The position numbers were made by a program, and so were the translations under genes. A model generated the notes under the pieces. The model was not told the DNA's origin, made no database searches, and saw only the letters and a list, made by a program, of their open reading frames with translations. A DNA stretch of 64,000 nt from Pycnopodia helianthoides (lineage: Eukaryota; Echinodermata; Asteroidea; Forcipulatida; Asteriidae). Position 1 is the first letter of the stretch; each line of letters starts with the position of its first letter. Location of the stretch: positions 21,353,273 through 21,417,272 of the forward strand of contig CM063248.1 of assembly GCA_032158295.1 (NCBI GenBank). Reading direction: 5' to 3'. Below are positions 39,301 to 50,870 of the stretch, in pieces.

Positions 39301-41280
39301 AGCCATTCCTTTTCTTGATACATACATTAAGTGAGCAGTAGCTAGCAATACAGACTGTTAATTTAGATAAACACTAAATGCATTCTTGCTATTTTTTCCC
39401 CTTTTATTGTACAGGCCCCAAAAATTTAGTATCTTACAATGAGAGATTTGTAATCTACGACACAAAAGATAAAATGTTATTCTATGCAGATGAGAATGAG
39501 GTGATTATTGGTGCCAAGAAAGTCACATTTACAGGTAAGAAAACAAAACACTGCCCTCATTTGGTCCTATATCTAGAGTACATTTGACATTGTCTGATCC
39601 TCAGTTAAATCTAGCCTGAACATCTGACGTCACACTTTGGGGCTCGTGAATAACGCCAGATACCGACCTTGTGTGCCTGGCAGGATCCTGTCAGATGTAC
39701 CTTTGACCTTGCATCCCATCCCATCCCATTCATCTGGAGATTCGTGGTCTTTTACTACACAGCTACCCACATTGCATAGAGAATAAAACAACATCGCATA
39801 CATGTACAGCAGCAAATGATCAAAAGTGGGTAGCTGACAAACTATGTCATTTCGGAGCGAACCAATCATCACGCAGATATGAAAAGCTTAGGTCACTGCA
39901 TATTTATCCAATGAAATTATTGGGCCTGTAAGACCAGTGCCTGTCTATCCTTGCAGATAAAGACAGTTTAAGTTTAATTTTACAGACAAATTAATGATCG
40001 CAACATTTTTATATTCTGTATTCTACAAACAGGTAGTGAAGGAACATCATTCGAGGGACCAGTCCAGACTCCCCTAGTGACCTCATTACCAGGTCAAGAT
40101 CTAAGGTAAAGTATAACATCAGTTGGTTTTTTTCAACATAGAGTGGTGGGAGGATTTTACCTGCTGAAATGGTTTTATTTGTAACATAATGTTGAAAACT
40201 GTCCTGATGGTAGTGCATTATGGAAGTGACCATTGTGTAGGGTATCCTTGCTCTCTAATCCATTTTGTTTTCTTTTTTCTTTTTTCTATTTTCAATTTTA
40301 GACTGGAGTCATTAGCATCAAATCTAGTTGTTGAATCACAACAATCGTTAAGCCTTAGTTCTCCTATTGGACAAGTGTCTGTATCATGTTTTAATGACAT
40401 CAATCTTCACTCAAGGCAAGGCAAGGTGAGAATAGGATGATGTATTGCACTATTGACTCAATCCACCTGGGCCCAATTTCATGGCTCTGCTTACCGCCGA
40501 ATTCTGCGCTTGCAATCACCATTGCGCTGACAGGACAAACGCCAAATTAGCCGTGTAAGCAAAGGTTGCCTTGTAACGTGTAGTATGCACGCGCAAAAGC
40601 ACAAATTCCCTGCTAACCCGTGAAACACGCTTAACGTAAGTGCGGAATTCCCTTCTTCCGTAAGCGCTAAATCTTTGCTTGCGATGAGCAGAGCCATGAA
40701 ATCAGGCCCTGATGTCATCTCCACATTAACTTTTGCTTGTGCCATTTTTGGAGTCAGTTTCCCTATGTGTTTTACCATTTGTCAGTGTGACGTGCTTGTG
40801 TTTACATGCTCACCACAACATTTTGTGCAACTTCACTCCCCAAAAGGCAGACCATGGACAGACAGTATCTGCATATGATGTTAGAACAAGGAGTCAATAC
40901 ATAAAGAGATGCTATCAGATCAAACTGTCATCCTACTTTTGAAAAAAAGTATTTATGCAATATTGCTCTGAACATAATCATTTTGACATATATTAATACA
41001 TTCAATTACTGATATTTGTTGATTTGAAATCATCTCTGTGAATCCGTTATCAGTTCAAGTGAAGTGAAGTACACCATTCATTGCTCATATTTTAATGATT
41101 GAATTGCTTTTCTAGATATCGTTAGATGCAGCAAACATTGCCCTGAAGAATCTCCCAGAAAGTGCTCCCGGGTCAAGCAACAATGCAGATGTATTTGAAC
41201 TTTGTGCCTGCCAAAATGGACGCCTCTTTCTAGCCCCTCCAACATCAGGTTGTAAAGCAACAGCAGAATTTTGTGATTAA
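36301..41280 (+). CDS. SGCD/SGCG/SGCZ: Sarcoglycan of the gamma/delta/zeta type (7 coding exons, 287 aa)
   Basis: Exons: 36301-36489, 36782-36883, 38369-38459, 39415-39534, 40033-40105, 40302-40425, 41116-41280; all GT-AG and in phase. Sarcoglycans are type II membrane glycoproteins of the dystrophin-glycoprotein complex that stabilise the muscle plasma membrane. A cytoplasmic N terminus ends in [16 protein letters not shown], nearly the gamma-sarcoglycan sequence, and a single membrane helix spans about residues 33-58. The extracellular part has sequons Asn60-Phe-Thr and Asn-Val-Thr and conserved [11 protein letters not shown]. The C-terminal cysteine cluster is Cys263, Cys265, Cys279 and Cys286 ([12 protein letters not shown]). 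Length equals the family's usual 290 or so. Beta-sarcoglycan is excluded by the juxtamembrane motif. The start is the first ATG after an acceptor at 36287, so at least one upstream non-coding exon exists. It is probably the single homologue of the three vertebrate genes. Confidence 0.95.
38579..38924. mobile_element. Fold-back element flanking the palindrome in sarcoglycan intron 3
   Basis: Begins ATTCATAAATACCCGGGACA and ends GGGCATTTATGAAT, a short inverted pair. The interior is GC-rich with several CGCG and CACGTG-like words and ACGCGAAAC motifs, unlike the AT-rich intron around it. It adjoins the palindrome at 38925, so the two may be one composite insertion. Confidence 0.55.
38925..39090. 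mobile_element. Palindromic element, GGGAATAAAAGAG family (copy 2, near-perfect)
   Basis: 166 bp with arms of about 76 bp: GGGAATAAAAGAGTAGTGAC, GGTCTTAACCGGCCGTTTAA and GATAAAGGACC all recur inverted on the right, ending GTCACTACCCTTTTATTCCC. The centre CTCGCCTTCGGCTCG itself forms a small stem. The older copy is at 17273-17425. Confidence 0.88.
40469..40709. mobile_element. MITE with GGGCCCAATTTCATGGCTC ends (copy 3, variant)
   Basis: Left end TGGGCCCAATTTCATGGCTC; the right end reverse-complements to AGGGCCTGATTTCATGGCTC. Longer (about 240 bp) and richer in GC than copies 1 and 2, with GCTTACCG/CGTAAGC and TTGCGC blocks inverted. It lies in sarcoglycan intron 6. Confidence 0.75.
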
Positions 41281-41309
41281 TCAATTACTTAGTGATCAGG
41301 TAATTTCAG

Positions 41310-41423
41310 GCAGTGTCCGAGTTGGTGACTACAGCTACAGTTACATCTAGATTTCCACGTCATCATGCATTGTCCTTAGCAACAGTCATAGCCTTAGCTG
41401 TAGCCACCATTTTGGACATGGCC
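41310..41423. mobile_element. MITE of the TGTCCGAATT family in the sarcoglycan 3' UTR
   Basis: Left AGTGTCCGAGTTGGTGACTA and right ATTTTGGACATGGCC are inverted ends; the inner CTACAGCTACAG/TTAGCTGTAG blocks pair as well. It starts about 30 nt after the sarcoglycan stop codon and precedes the first AATAAA, so it would be transcribed in the 3' UTR. Confidence 0.75.
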
Positions 41424-41507
41424 TCAGATTTTAATGTTTTGTAAAAGCCTGTTCACATTTATCAACAATTTTGTGTAATGTTTCAACCATTTCTATATTT
41501 GGCGAAA

Positions 41508-41513
41508 AATAAA
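41508..41513 (+). promoter_or_regulatory. Candidate poly(A) signal of the sarcoglycan gene
   Basis: First AATAAA after the stop codon, at about 230 nt. Plausible, but not distinguishable from chance without transcript ends. Confidence 0.4.
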
Positions 41514-43265
41514 TTTGGACACCTTTAGCAATCTCTGCATGAGGATGTTAGAGGCAGAGCTTTAGAAATTCTACTGTTTCAATATGAAAATACTTTGAAT
41601 TGTAAAATGCATCTGATTGCTTTGTATACTAGTATTAGTGGAAAGGACATGGAAATGAAACTTACGTAAAAACCTTTAACACAAAATTGTGCCAATGTTC
41701 AAAAGTTGTTTAATGAAAGTGTTGATATTTGTGGACACTGTTTTGAAGCAGCACCAGAATCATTCCACAGTCAGTGCACAAGGTTTCTTAATGTTTTTTT
41801 GTATCTGGATTTAATTTAAGTTAGTGTAAAGCACAAAAACATTTAACTGGACAGTTTTAACTCCTTTAACCAGCTAGCACCGGGGATCTTTAATTTTTTC
41901 AACTTCAAACCTGTCAGGATGATTTTTTTCGGAATTACCAAAATGTTTTTTCTATGAGAGTACTGCTGGCAAAAAGAAACCCTGACTTGACAAAGCCAAG
42001 AGAACAAAGATTCTCTTTGAAGCATCAGAGTTTATTGTTTCTCTTTCAAGAAAATATCATAATCATGCACTGTGATTCCCAAAACCTTCGCTCATGGCGA
42101 CCATTTGGCCCAATGGCCGGAACCAAGGCTGAAATCTCTGTCCCCTCTGACTACCTCTGTTGGAGCTAAAATACAATGATGTACAATGATGGAAGCATCT
42201 TGATGCCAGGTAATCATCTTTAAACAAAAGGACAAAGGCCTGGAATGTGGGATTATGCAACAACCCCTGCACAAAGGTAGAATTTTAGCCTTCTTTCCAC
42301 CAATGCCTGTCCTCTTTGTGTGTATGAAACAAAGCATGGCATAGTGAGTGACTGCTCTGTGCATGCTCCATAATGGAAAGTACAGGCGATCTTTGTTCTG
42401 GTCATCCAATGTGACACAAAAGTACAAAAGTAACTCCCCGGCCATGAATCCAGGGGAAAATGGCAAGCTAACTGGTTAAAATTTTGTCTGGAGAAATGGT
42501 AGCAGACTGGATAGGTGTTTTTTATGTAGATGTACGTTCATAAGAATACCTGTCAAGTCTGCCACCATCTTGACCTAGAATGACAAAAACTGGAAAACTA
42601 CAGTTAAAATGTGTTACATGTATGTCTGCTGTAACCTAGTCATTGAATGGCATACTTGATGACACTGTAGAGTCGAAACACTTGTAGTTATGAGAATCTT
42701 AGGACAATCCAACATGTCCTTGCAAATATTCTTCACTCTCTGTAGTTTGTTACATACAGTGCATGTACCATCTGTCTTTCTGTGCAACATTCCTGTACAA
42801 GTATTTCAATAACAAAACGTTTCATGAATTCACCATCCTTGGTTGTTTAGATACAAAATATACATCTACATATTTGTGTTTTCCAACATGAGTGAGTGAT
42901 GTAATATTAGTCCTTTATTCTTGCTGTTTGGGTTTCTTAAAATTGATATAAAAGACCCTTTTTACAATTGTATATGATTACAATTGTTGTGATTGTATTT
43001 ATAATAATTTTGAGAATGAACTCACTGTATTTCAAGTAAAAAACTATACGTGATGCCAAAAGCCCAAATTTGGCAGTTCTTGGAAATGGTGAAATGACTT
43101 TAAAACTGAAACGTCGGCTGTAACATTAATGTGATTTGATGTCTTGAACATTCTAAACTACATTTATATGTTGAGAAATGAATACATTATAGACCCTAAT
43201 AATAAACCCAGTTTCGGCAGGAAGTCCTAGGTTGTTGCTTGGAGCGTCACACATGTTCATAGCTT

Positions 43266-43579
43266 GAAGGTCCTTATTTGCAAATTCATAATGCTCCGTA
43301 TTTTTGACCGAGTGAGGGCGCTCTCAAAAACATTTTTATCACTTCTGGGGGTATAACACAAGCGATTATCGTCTGCTCAGCTAGCTAGCTTTGCAATTCT
43401 GTGCGCGATAGTTTCTAGCTGCGGACAATAAGACATTTAAAGGAGCCGTTATTAACCCACAGCTAGCTGATCAGACGGTAATCGCTCATAAGTTATACCC
43501 TCGGAAGTGATACAAATAATTTAGAGAGCGCCCTCACGCGGTCAAAAATACGGCGCATTGCAATAGTCATGAGGGCCTT
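43266..43579. mobile_element. 314-bp fold-back element
   Basis: The left arm AAGGTCCTTATTTGCAAATT, then GTATTTTTGACCGAGTGAGG and GCGCTCTC, is mirrored by GAGAGCGCCCTCACGCGGTC, AAAAATACGG and ATGAGGGCCTT on the right. The pairs TCACTTCTGGGGGTATAAC/GTTATACCCTCGGAAGTGA and GCGATTATCGTCTG/CAGACGGTAATCGC extend the stem inward. Central AGCTAGCTAGCT. No coding frame. Confidence 0.82.
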
Positions 43580-46500
43580 AAATCAAAATGACTAGTAATC
43601 AGAAGGAAAATAATAATCAAACATCACAGGTAAATGTTTTCACATGTTTTCATGTTTTATCTTTGCCAAACAAATACCTTGTGGAAGATAAATCACAATT
43701 AAACTAAGTTACCATTAGCTTCAAAATAATCTAAACCAGTTTTATGAAATTCATACAAATAGTAATATGGACCTTAAAGTACTGAACCAATGATTTAGTA
43801 ATGAACCCAAAGAGCTAGTATTTATGCTGATTTATAGTACAACTACATATAGCATGATTTGTAGCTATTTAAAGGATAGAGCATTGGATTGATGGGGATG
43901 GGTAAGATGAGAATGAAAATATTTCTGTTTCAGACATCACCTCAAATAGCAAAATGCAATGCTGCTTTGTTTGCATGTAACAAGTTGTTTTTAATGAAAC
44001 CATAAAGGAAAGGAAACTGACCCAATTATCTCAGTTCAATCTAAGAAATGGATGTTTTTAGGCAAGTGGGTACAGGTATTTGTGGCCTTATCTTAAAGTT
44101 AACTCAGAATGCGCTAAAATTCTGCTAATAAGCCCGGACCTATTTCATATTGTTTGACATGGGGAATGTTCTGCAGCTGTAATTGCAAGCAGCAGTCTTA
44201 TTATTGATTTCATACCACATTCAGTCCAGTCATGACCTCATTTAGAGTATTTTACTCAATGAGAATTTTTGTAAGGAATAATATAATGTATATATTATGC
44301 AGGTTTGGTAGATTTTTATATAAATGCATGATACAAATGTTTTCATATCACAAAATCATGGTTATGTAAATTTATAGTTAAAGTCATTTTGTTTTGTTTT
44401 GTTCATTATTTTTTAAGTATCTAAAACAAGTGCTTTTAATTATTGTTTTCCGAATTCCAGATCATTTTAGTTTCTTCCACATCATGTTCAAATTAGATAA
44501 AGAATACATCTTCATGTACCATCATGATTTCAGCATTGTCTGTAACATTACTGCAACCTAAGTGAGCAAGTTACCTTTAGACAATTGTTCAAAGCATGTA
44601 AATATGATTCATTTTAAGTGTTCTTTTTTGTAATGTTAAAGACAAGGTTCAACATTGTTTAAAGCTTATGACATTGTGTGAAAATAATAGTGTTAGTTCA
44701 CTAAAAGTGTTTTTTGCATCTTTTCCACTCTGAGATGTATGGAGGATGACTATTAAAATATATAGGAAATTATTTAAAGTTTTCTTCAAATGACACAAGA
44801 TCAGAAGAAGAAAAATCCTTGAAAAGCTCGAACCATCATCAGCTTCCCACCCTATAATTAAGTTAAATTTTCCTTTTTATTTGCCAAACTTAATGTCTTG
44901 GAAAGTTAATACTGTACCTCACCATGAAATGTAAATGATCCAGTTGTTTTTGTCTGATAAATAAGTGTATGTAGGAAGATATGTTTTTAATTACCTACAT
45001 ATAATTTGAACTTAACATCGGTAGATTGTGGTACAGCACAATACATTTTTAATTTTATTTGTTTTTTAGGAAAGACTTGGAGGCCAATTGGGCTATTTTG
45101 CAATATTTTACAATGAAATACTTTAGAAAAGTTGTATGAAATATTCAGTGTTCTTGTGCTTACCTTGCCAGTTTTGTTTTTGTCTGAACTGAAATCTCGA
45201 TCAAATGTCTGTTTGAAGTTTATTATTTATACAGAAAGATAAAAACAACAACCTGGAAACTGTTCTTGTTCAAGGAGGTGAAAATCTTTTAAATTCCGTA
45301 ATAATGGTTCCTCAAATTCCATTTAAATTATCAAAATACTGCTAATATAATATATTGTTTTTACTGAAACTCATGGATATTGTAATATCTGGCGTCAAAG
45401 TATTCATGAATTTCACCCCGTAAATTTGCAGGCACACTCCTTAGCCGTCCAAGGTAACATTGAAATTACACTAAATTGTATTCTTAGTTGTTAAAGTTGT
45501 TTTGACAGGTATTCCTTCTGAAGATAATTTCAATATCAATATTTGTAACTCTTTCATTATGAATCTAGATTGGGAGAAAAAAGGGTTATTGTTCCTAAAG
45601 TGGTATTTATATTTTATGTATTTATTTAGTTGATTCCCTGTGTATTATAAAGCATGTGTGATTTCATGGATTTTTGGTGTATAGATTCCCTACCTGTTCA
45701 GTTGTGTTGCTTTGGTTTTGAAAATAAACAAATAAATTTACACATTATTCATGGTGTGCTGGAGACTTATTATTCTTAGCGTTAAAATAAAACTCCTTAT
45801 GTGTACATTGACACTCTACTTTATTGATTAGTAACTCAGAATTCCATAATTCTGCATTCCATGATCTTGATTTTGGATCACCTTATTTTAACTTTACTTG
45901 GGGGGAGTTTGCCCCCATGCATTTATTTAAGTTGGAACTTGCATAAACTGTGCATTTTCGTACACTTCACCGTGCAATTTCAATCCATCCTTTTTGCCTA
46001 TAGTTTCATTCGTTCATTTATCGATTTCACATGTAAGGATCAGTGGCGTAATTAAGGGGGGGGCAGATGCCCCCTTCCCTAATTGATGTTCCCCCTAGAA
46101 AAGATGGTGCACCCCTTGTGTGTGGCCCCCCCTAGAATTTTACCCTAGTTTCAGTGCTGGTAAGGACACTGGGTATACAGTTAAAAAGGTAGCACCCCTG
46201 ACTGATTATTGCAGTCTAGACCACACCATGTATTACACACAGCAGTACAAATAAAATAGTGATTGCAGAAAACAGTCTGGTGCAGTTTGTTTATTCTTAT
46301 AGTATTTCCTCCAATCAAATGACAAAGATAGAGCAAGGACCATTACTAAGTACTTTGCTTGGATGTTACATAAAACAATGAACATTTTGCATTCGAGCAA
46401 TGCAGAGAAAATTTCCATTCTTTGAAAGATGGAGTGTTCCACATTTGGCTCTGCTTTTACCTCGTTGAATTGAATGAATGGGCTTATGTTTCAACGAATG

Positions 46501-46792
46501 AAAATACCATCTGCACTCATTAAACATTATTTGTTTAAATATTTTAGTGACTTATGTTACATTTCCTCGATCATACCTCAACCAATCACGTTTTATGAAG
46601 ACTGACTGGTATTACGAAATTCTTACGAAATGCATTTGTATGTGTTGAAACTCTGGACACCATCGAAAATATAAACAGCGTTCCGAACAACGTATGGTAA
46701 CCCTTTTATAGTGAACATAATATATCTACCATATTGAACAGGGTTCCATACAAGACACTCAGTTGTTGATGTTTATTTACCAATTTTTGTAG

Positions 46793-46888
46793 ATCGCCAG
46801 TGCCGCCTGGGCGGGCTACATGCGTATACAGTTAAATGCAGGGATGCACTATGCAGCAAAAGACAGTCAGATCTTACTGCAGAAAGTG
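46793..46888 (+). other. Unassigned exon-like segment (96 nt), perhaps a 5' exon of WDR17
   Basis: Bounded by a good acceptor (CCAATTTTTGTAG) and a strong donor (AAAGTG|GTAAGT), and GC-richer than its flanks at the 5' side. Two of the three frames are open throughout; one reads IASAAWAGYMRIQLNAGMHY and onward. I recognise no family in either frame. It lies about 4 kb upstream of the WDR17 start codon on the same strand. The ATG exon of WDR17 has an in-frame stop just before its ATG, so this segment could only be a non-coding leader exon there. It could also be chance. Confidence 0.35.
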
Positions 46889-47247
46889 GTAAGTTTGTGG
46901 GTATTTTGTGTTTTCTATGTTATTCCCGCTTCCTACAGCTTGCATATTTGCAATTATTCAACGTACCTGTGAATGTCCTTTTGGTGCAGGAAGATGGGAG
47001 GCGGGGTGGGATGGGCAGGCGACGGGTTAGCTGGACTCTGCCTAGCCTGGAGTGGATGCATGATTGATGGGGGTATCAATAATTTCCTGAATTTACTTGG
47101 TAAAATGCTATAAACCTTCTCCTGCCGCCGCCTTTTAACTTGTTTATGATCAAAATCAGTATTTAATCTTGGTCTGTTGGTTGGTGAACAAGAATAAGAT
47201 TAAATTTTTGGTAATTATTGTGCCATCATATTGATTCATAGCGTTTC

Positions 47248-47430
47248 GTGGCCGAGCGGTCTAGTGCACCAAATTCACGCTGCTGGTGGCTGAGACATCA
47301 CAATGTGGGTTTGAATCTCAGTCCTACATGTAGATCTTGTGTCCTTGAGCAAGACACTTAACTATAATTGATCCTCGGCGTTTAAATGTATATCCTAACT
47401 TATGGACTCTGCCGAGTAACGAAGTAGAAG
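47248..47430 (+). mobile_element. tRNA-derived SINE (family A), shorter copy
   Basis: The head GTGGCCGAGCGGTCTAGTGC is a better preserved A box than in the copy at 1371, and GGGTTTGAATCTCAG is the B-box region. The tail TTGAGCAAGACACTTAACTA is shared with the copy at 1371, while the 3' body differs (ATCCTCGGCG onward), so this may be a subfamily. Confidence 0.75.
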
Positions 47431-47956
47431 TAGTAGAAGTAGACAGTATGTATTTTTTATCCTTCATTTTGATTCCGTTTACCGCAAGACGGTGCAAGAG
47501 TGACCAAAACCTCTTCTCTGAAAACTATGCTAATCAGGCCTCAACGTATTGAATCATGGTTGGAGATAAAGTTTCCTGAAAGTAAGTGACACTCAAAGAG
47601 TTTTAAAAAAAAAAAAAATTTTTGGTAAAGGTCACTTATGCAATATTTTACTAATAGTAATAATTCAAAGAAGTCAAAAAGTCTAATCCATGGTCAAGTA
47701 TTCTAAACGTAAGTTTCATCTGGTAATGGTAGATCAAGTTTCAGTCTCCATTGGTAGAAATATATCATTGTGGGATTATGGCGTGCCAATATTGCAACAA
47801 AATAATTTATTTCAAGTGGTAGGCCCTAATGAGTGATTTTTCTACCAACTTCATGTGAGGAAAGGTTATTATAAAATAAAAATATGTTATAATTAACTAT
47901 GATTAAGGTAAAAATGGTAATACTTAATTTAAAATAAATAAATGTTAACCATTTTA

Positions 47957-48098
47957 CAGGCATGCAACTTTTCCTCGGATCAGCTGATTTCCTCTTTTTT
48001 TATTCTCAGTTTTACCATTCAAAATTGAAAAATACTGTACAAAATCATGGAAATTTTGTAATTTCCTCTTTTTTGGTGAAGTTTCAGTTGCATGCCTG
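47957..48098. mobile_element. MITE-like element with CAGGCATGCAACT ends
   Basis: CAGGCATGCAACT at the left and AGTTGCATGCCTG at the right are perfect 13-bp inverted ends. Inside, ATTTCCTCTTTTTT occurs twice in direct orientation. 142 bp, AT-rich, non-coding. Confidence 0.65.
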
Positions 48099-50870
48099 CT
48101 TTAAAGTAAGATAAAGAATACAAAAAATTAATAAATAAATAAAGAATTTGTATTTAAAATACATTTAAAGAAAAATCGCTTTATATTTTTAAACTGATTT
48201 ATCCACAGTGACAGAGTATACAATACATCTACTTTTTGAGACATTTTTGCACACCATACTTGTGTCTAAAGCTAATAGAAACTGCCCCTCTCAATGTAAG
48301 GAATTAAAAACACAATGGTGCCTGCTCACCTCAAACACATGATCGCTGTAAGTGGCAAACGATCTTTCGGAACGAAAAACTGCAAATTCAAGGTTTTCAA
48401 AAGTTTATGAATATGAACTGAAACTGAAAATGTCTTGTTAAAAGGTAGATCAGGTGGTATAGAATCGTAAACCCATGATAATTAGGAAACCGAGGATAAT
48501 TAGTGAAAAAGCGGCGGTCCATTTTGGCATTATTCATGATCATCAACAACATAACCCTACAAAATACATCTGAACAGGGCACAAGTCCTGCTGTCCAGTG
48601 TTTTTTGTTTTCTAAATATCCTTTTGAGATTTTAAATTCCAACCTCCTTAAAGTTCAGCAAATGACAAAGGAAGAAGTATTTTAGATCTTGTTAAAAATA
48701 TGACTGGTCCAGTGACAGTTTTGAGTTGCAAGACCTGTGGCTGTGTGGTGTGTGGACTAGACTTTAATGCACATTTTCTTGAAATTCAAGCCCTGACAAG
48801 GGAACAGGACCCCTCCCCATCGCTATACCTAACCACATCTATTTTGATCGATAGCTTGAGGTTGGGAAAACTCCCCCAAACCACAAACCACCCACACAAG
48901 TTGATATTGATAAGGCAATAGACGTCACCATCTTCGTTCTGATAGAATCTATCTTATTCGCAGGAAGAAAGTAAGATTAGTAGATTGGCATTGCAGCCAT
49001 TCATTGATTCAATGGTGTTGTTGTCAAGTGCCACAATCATGACAACGACAAAAGGATTACCGCGATGATCCTAACCCTAAGCACTTATTTAAAAAAAAAG
49101 TTAAAATCCAAAAAAGGATTACTTTTTCTGAGATGTGGTATTTTGTGAATAGATATTAGTTATGTTACATGTACCTCATATCATTGGCTGTTACACATGT
49201 AAGTCTAGTGCGCTGTCAAACATAGGGATCTGCATAAAATGCATGATTCTGTTTCCTTCACATAAAGCATTATTCCTGGGAACCTAAGGTTCTCTTTTAA
49301 AAGGCACAAAATACAAACCCCTGATAGCAGTGTGGACATGCTAGTATACTACTATAGTAGTAGTATAATGTATATTTTGTAAGGAGTGTACTAGATAGAT
49401 CCTGTTAATGTGTACAGGAATCATAAGTACCCCAAATGTTCCGAGAGCACTCGAGAGTGTCCTACAGCAGGTATTATTACATGACAAATGTTGATAAATC
49501 TTCACTGATTAATTTTGTGACGCTCACAATCATGACAATTTGTCTTTGTTTTGTAATGAAATGCTGGTATAACTTCACAAACAATATTAACAGAAAATCA
49601 GTTGAAGTAAAATTATCCAAGTACAAATTAACCGAGGGAACTGTTTATGCAATTTTGTACTCTGCATAATCATTTTCTTGATCTTGATTTTACAAATAGA
49701 TACACACATTTTCAGTTGTAGTATGTACCATCGTTAGCTCTATGTATGGTTGCACTTACACTGTATGTACCTTGGGCTCAGGTGTGTTAAATTTTCCTTA
49801 TTTTGCTGCCCATGACAAATCAACCATAAAACGTAAAGCATCTGCTAATTAAGTAAAAGGCTGCTGATCAAAGTTCACTTCTGATTGCATTCTTAATATC
49901 ACAATATCTTGAGCTGAAATGATTGATCAGCTGTTTTTCTCTGCAGAGAGGTCATTTGCATTGTGTGCTTGTAAACTTTTATGACACAATAATGCAACTA
50001 CAATGCTCATAAAAAATATATTAAAGACATCATGTGTGTGTTTTTGTGTGCACCCCAAAACTTGAAAAATTACTGAACTATGAACATTCCTTGCAAATTT
50101 CTGATCCACTATTTTTGTTAAATAATCCTTGTACAGAGAGCACTGTGAGTATCATGCATGCCATGTTTCCAGTTCACAGATCCGTAATGTCCATCTCAGT
50201 TATCACATGGTTTGATAATGACACAGAACAATGTTGGTGTTGAATGCATTGTTTATTTATAACGGATATAACATACACTCTGATCAAGACTTCAAGTAGT
50301 AGGCCTATTCCTTCTATCTAATAACAAAAAGTTCTTGTCCTTTTCCCCCTTTGCAGCAGTGCAGCACTTCATGGATGAGTGTATTATGAACAGCTTGTGT
50401 GTCTCCTTCATCTTACTGTCAAACTATACCACAGTATACCGACTCTACATGTAGATCTTCTCTCAAGCATCACACATCTTGGTGTCAACATCATGGATGT
50501 ATAGACTCGGAAGCAAGCAATCAGCACACAATCTTGATGAGCATTGCATGATAACCAAACAGTGATTAGGAATTTTTTGATCATAGTCTGAAGAACAAAT
50601 ATTGTATTTTTTAATCATCTTCACAATCAAAATTGCCTCAGGTATGTGGTGGGAAGAGACCCAATCAAAAAAGTATGTACATGTATCCTGGATCATCATT
50701 AGGCTGTCTATAGCAGTTTTGTCATCTGATGTTTTCTGCAGAATGTGTTTCTCAGCAGAGTGCCAATGACTGTTTCAAGTGCTATCTGAGAACATTTTGC
50801 ATTGAATTTGTGCCAAAACATCAAAAAGGAAATTTGGAACACCTTGCCTGTACCTGTGAACTAATTGATA

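Larger units (their letters stand above)
41281..50870. other. Sarcoglycan 3' UTR and intergenic region up to WDR17
   Basis: The first 230 nt after the stop codon include a MITE and an AATAAA at 41508, a plausible mRNA end. Other AATAAA words lie near 43201 and 45722. Further contents: fold-back element 43266-43579, a short G-rich repeat with GCAGATGCCCCC at about 46030-46160, candidate exon 46793-46888, a SINE at 47248-47430 and a MITE-like element at 47957-48098. The remainder is AT-rich without a recognisable gene. The 5' UTR of WDR17 must start somewhere here; a TTTTCTGCAG acceptor just before 50743 could open the exon that carries its ATG. Confidence 0.55.

Noticed and set aside
36301..41280. 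Beta-sarcoglycan
   Set aside because: The juxtamembrane [15 protein letters not shown] and the exon plan are those of the gamma/delta/zeta branch.
50743..50870. Coding N-terminal extension of WDR17 upstream of 50871
   Set aside because: An in-frame TAA lies just before the ATG, and the family's N terminus begins at this point; this part is leader sequence.
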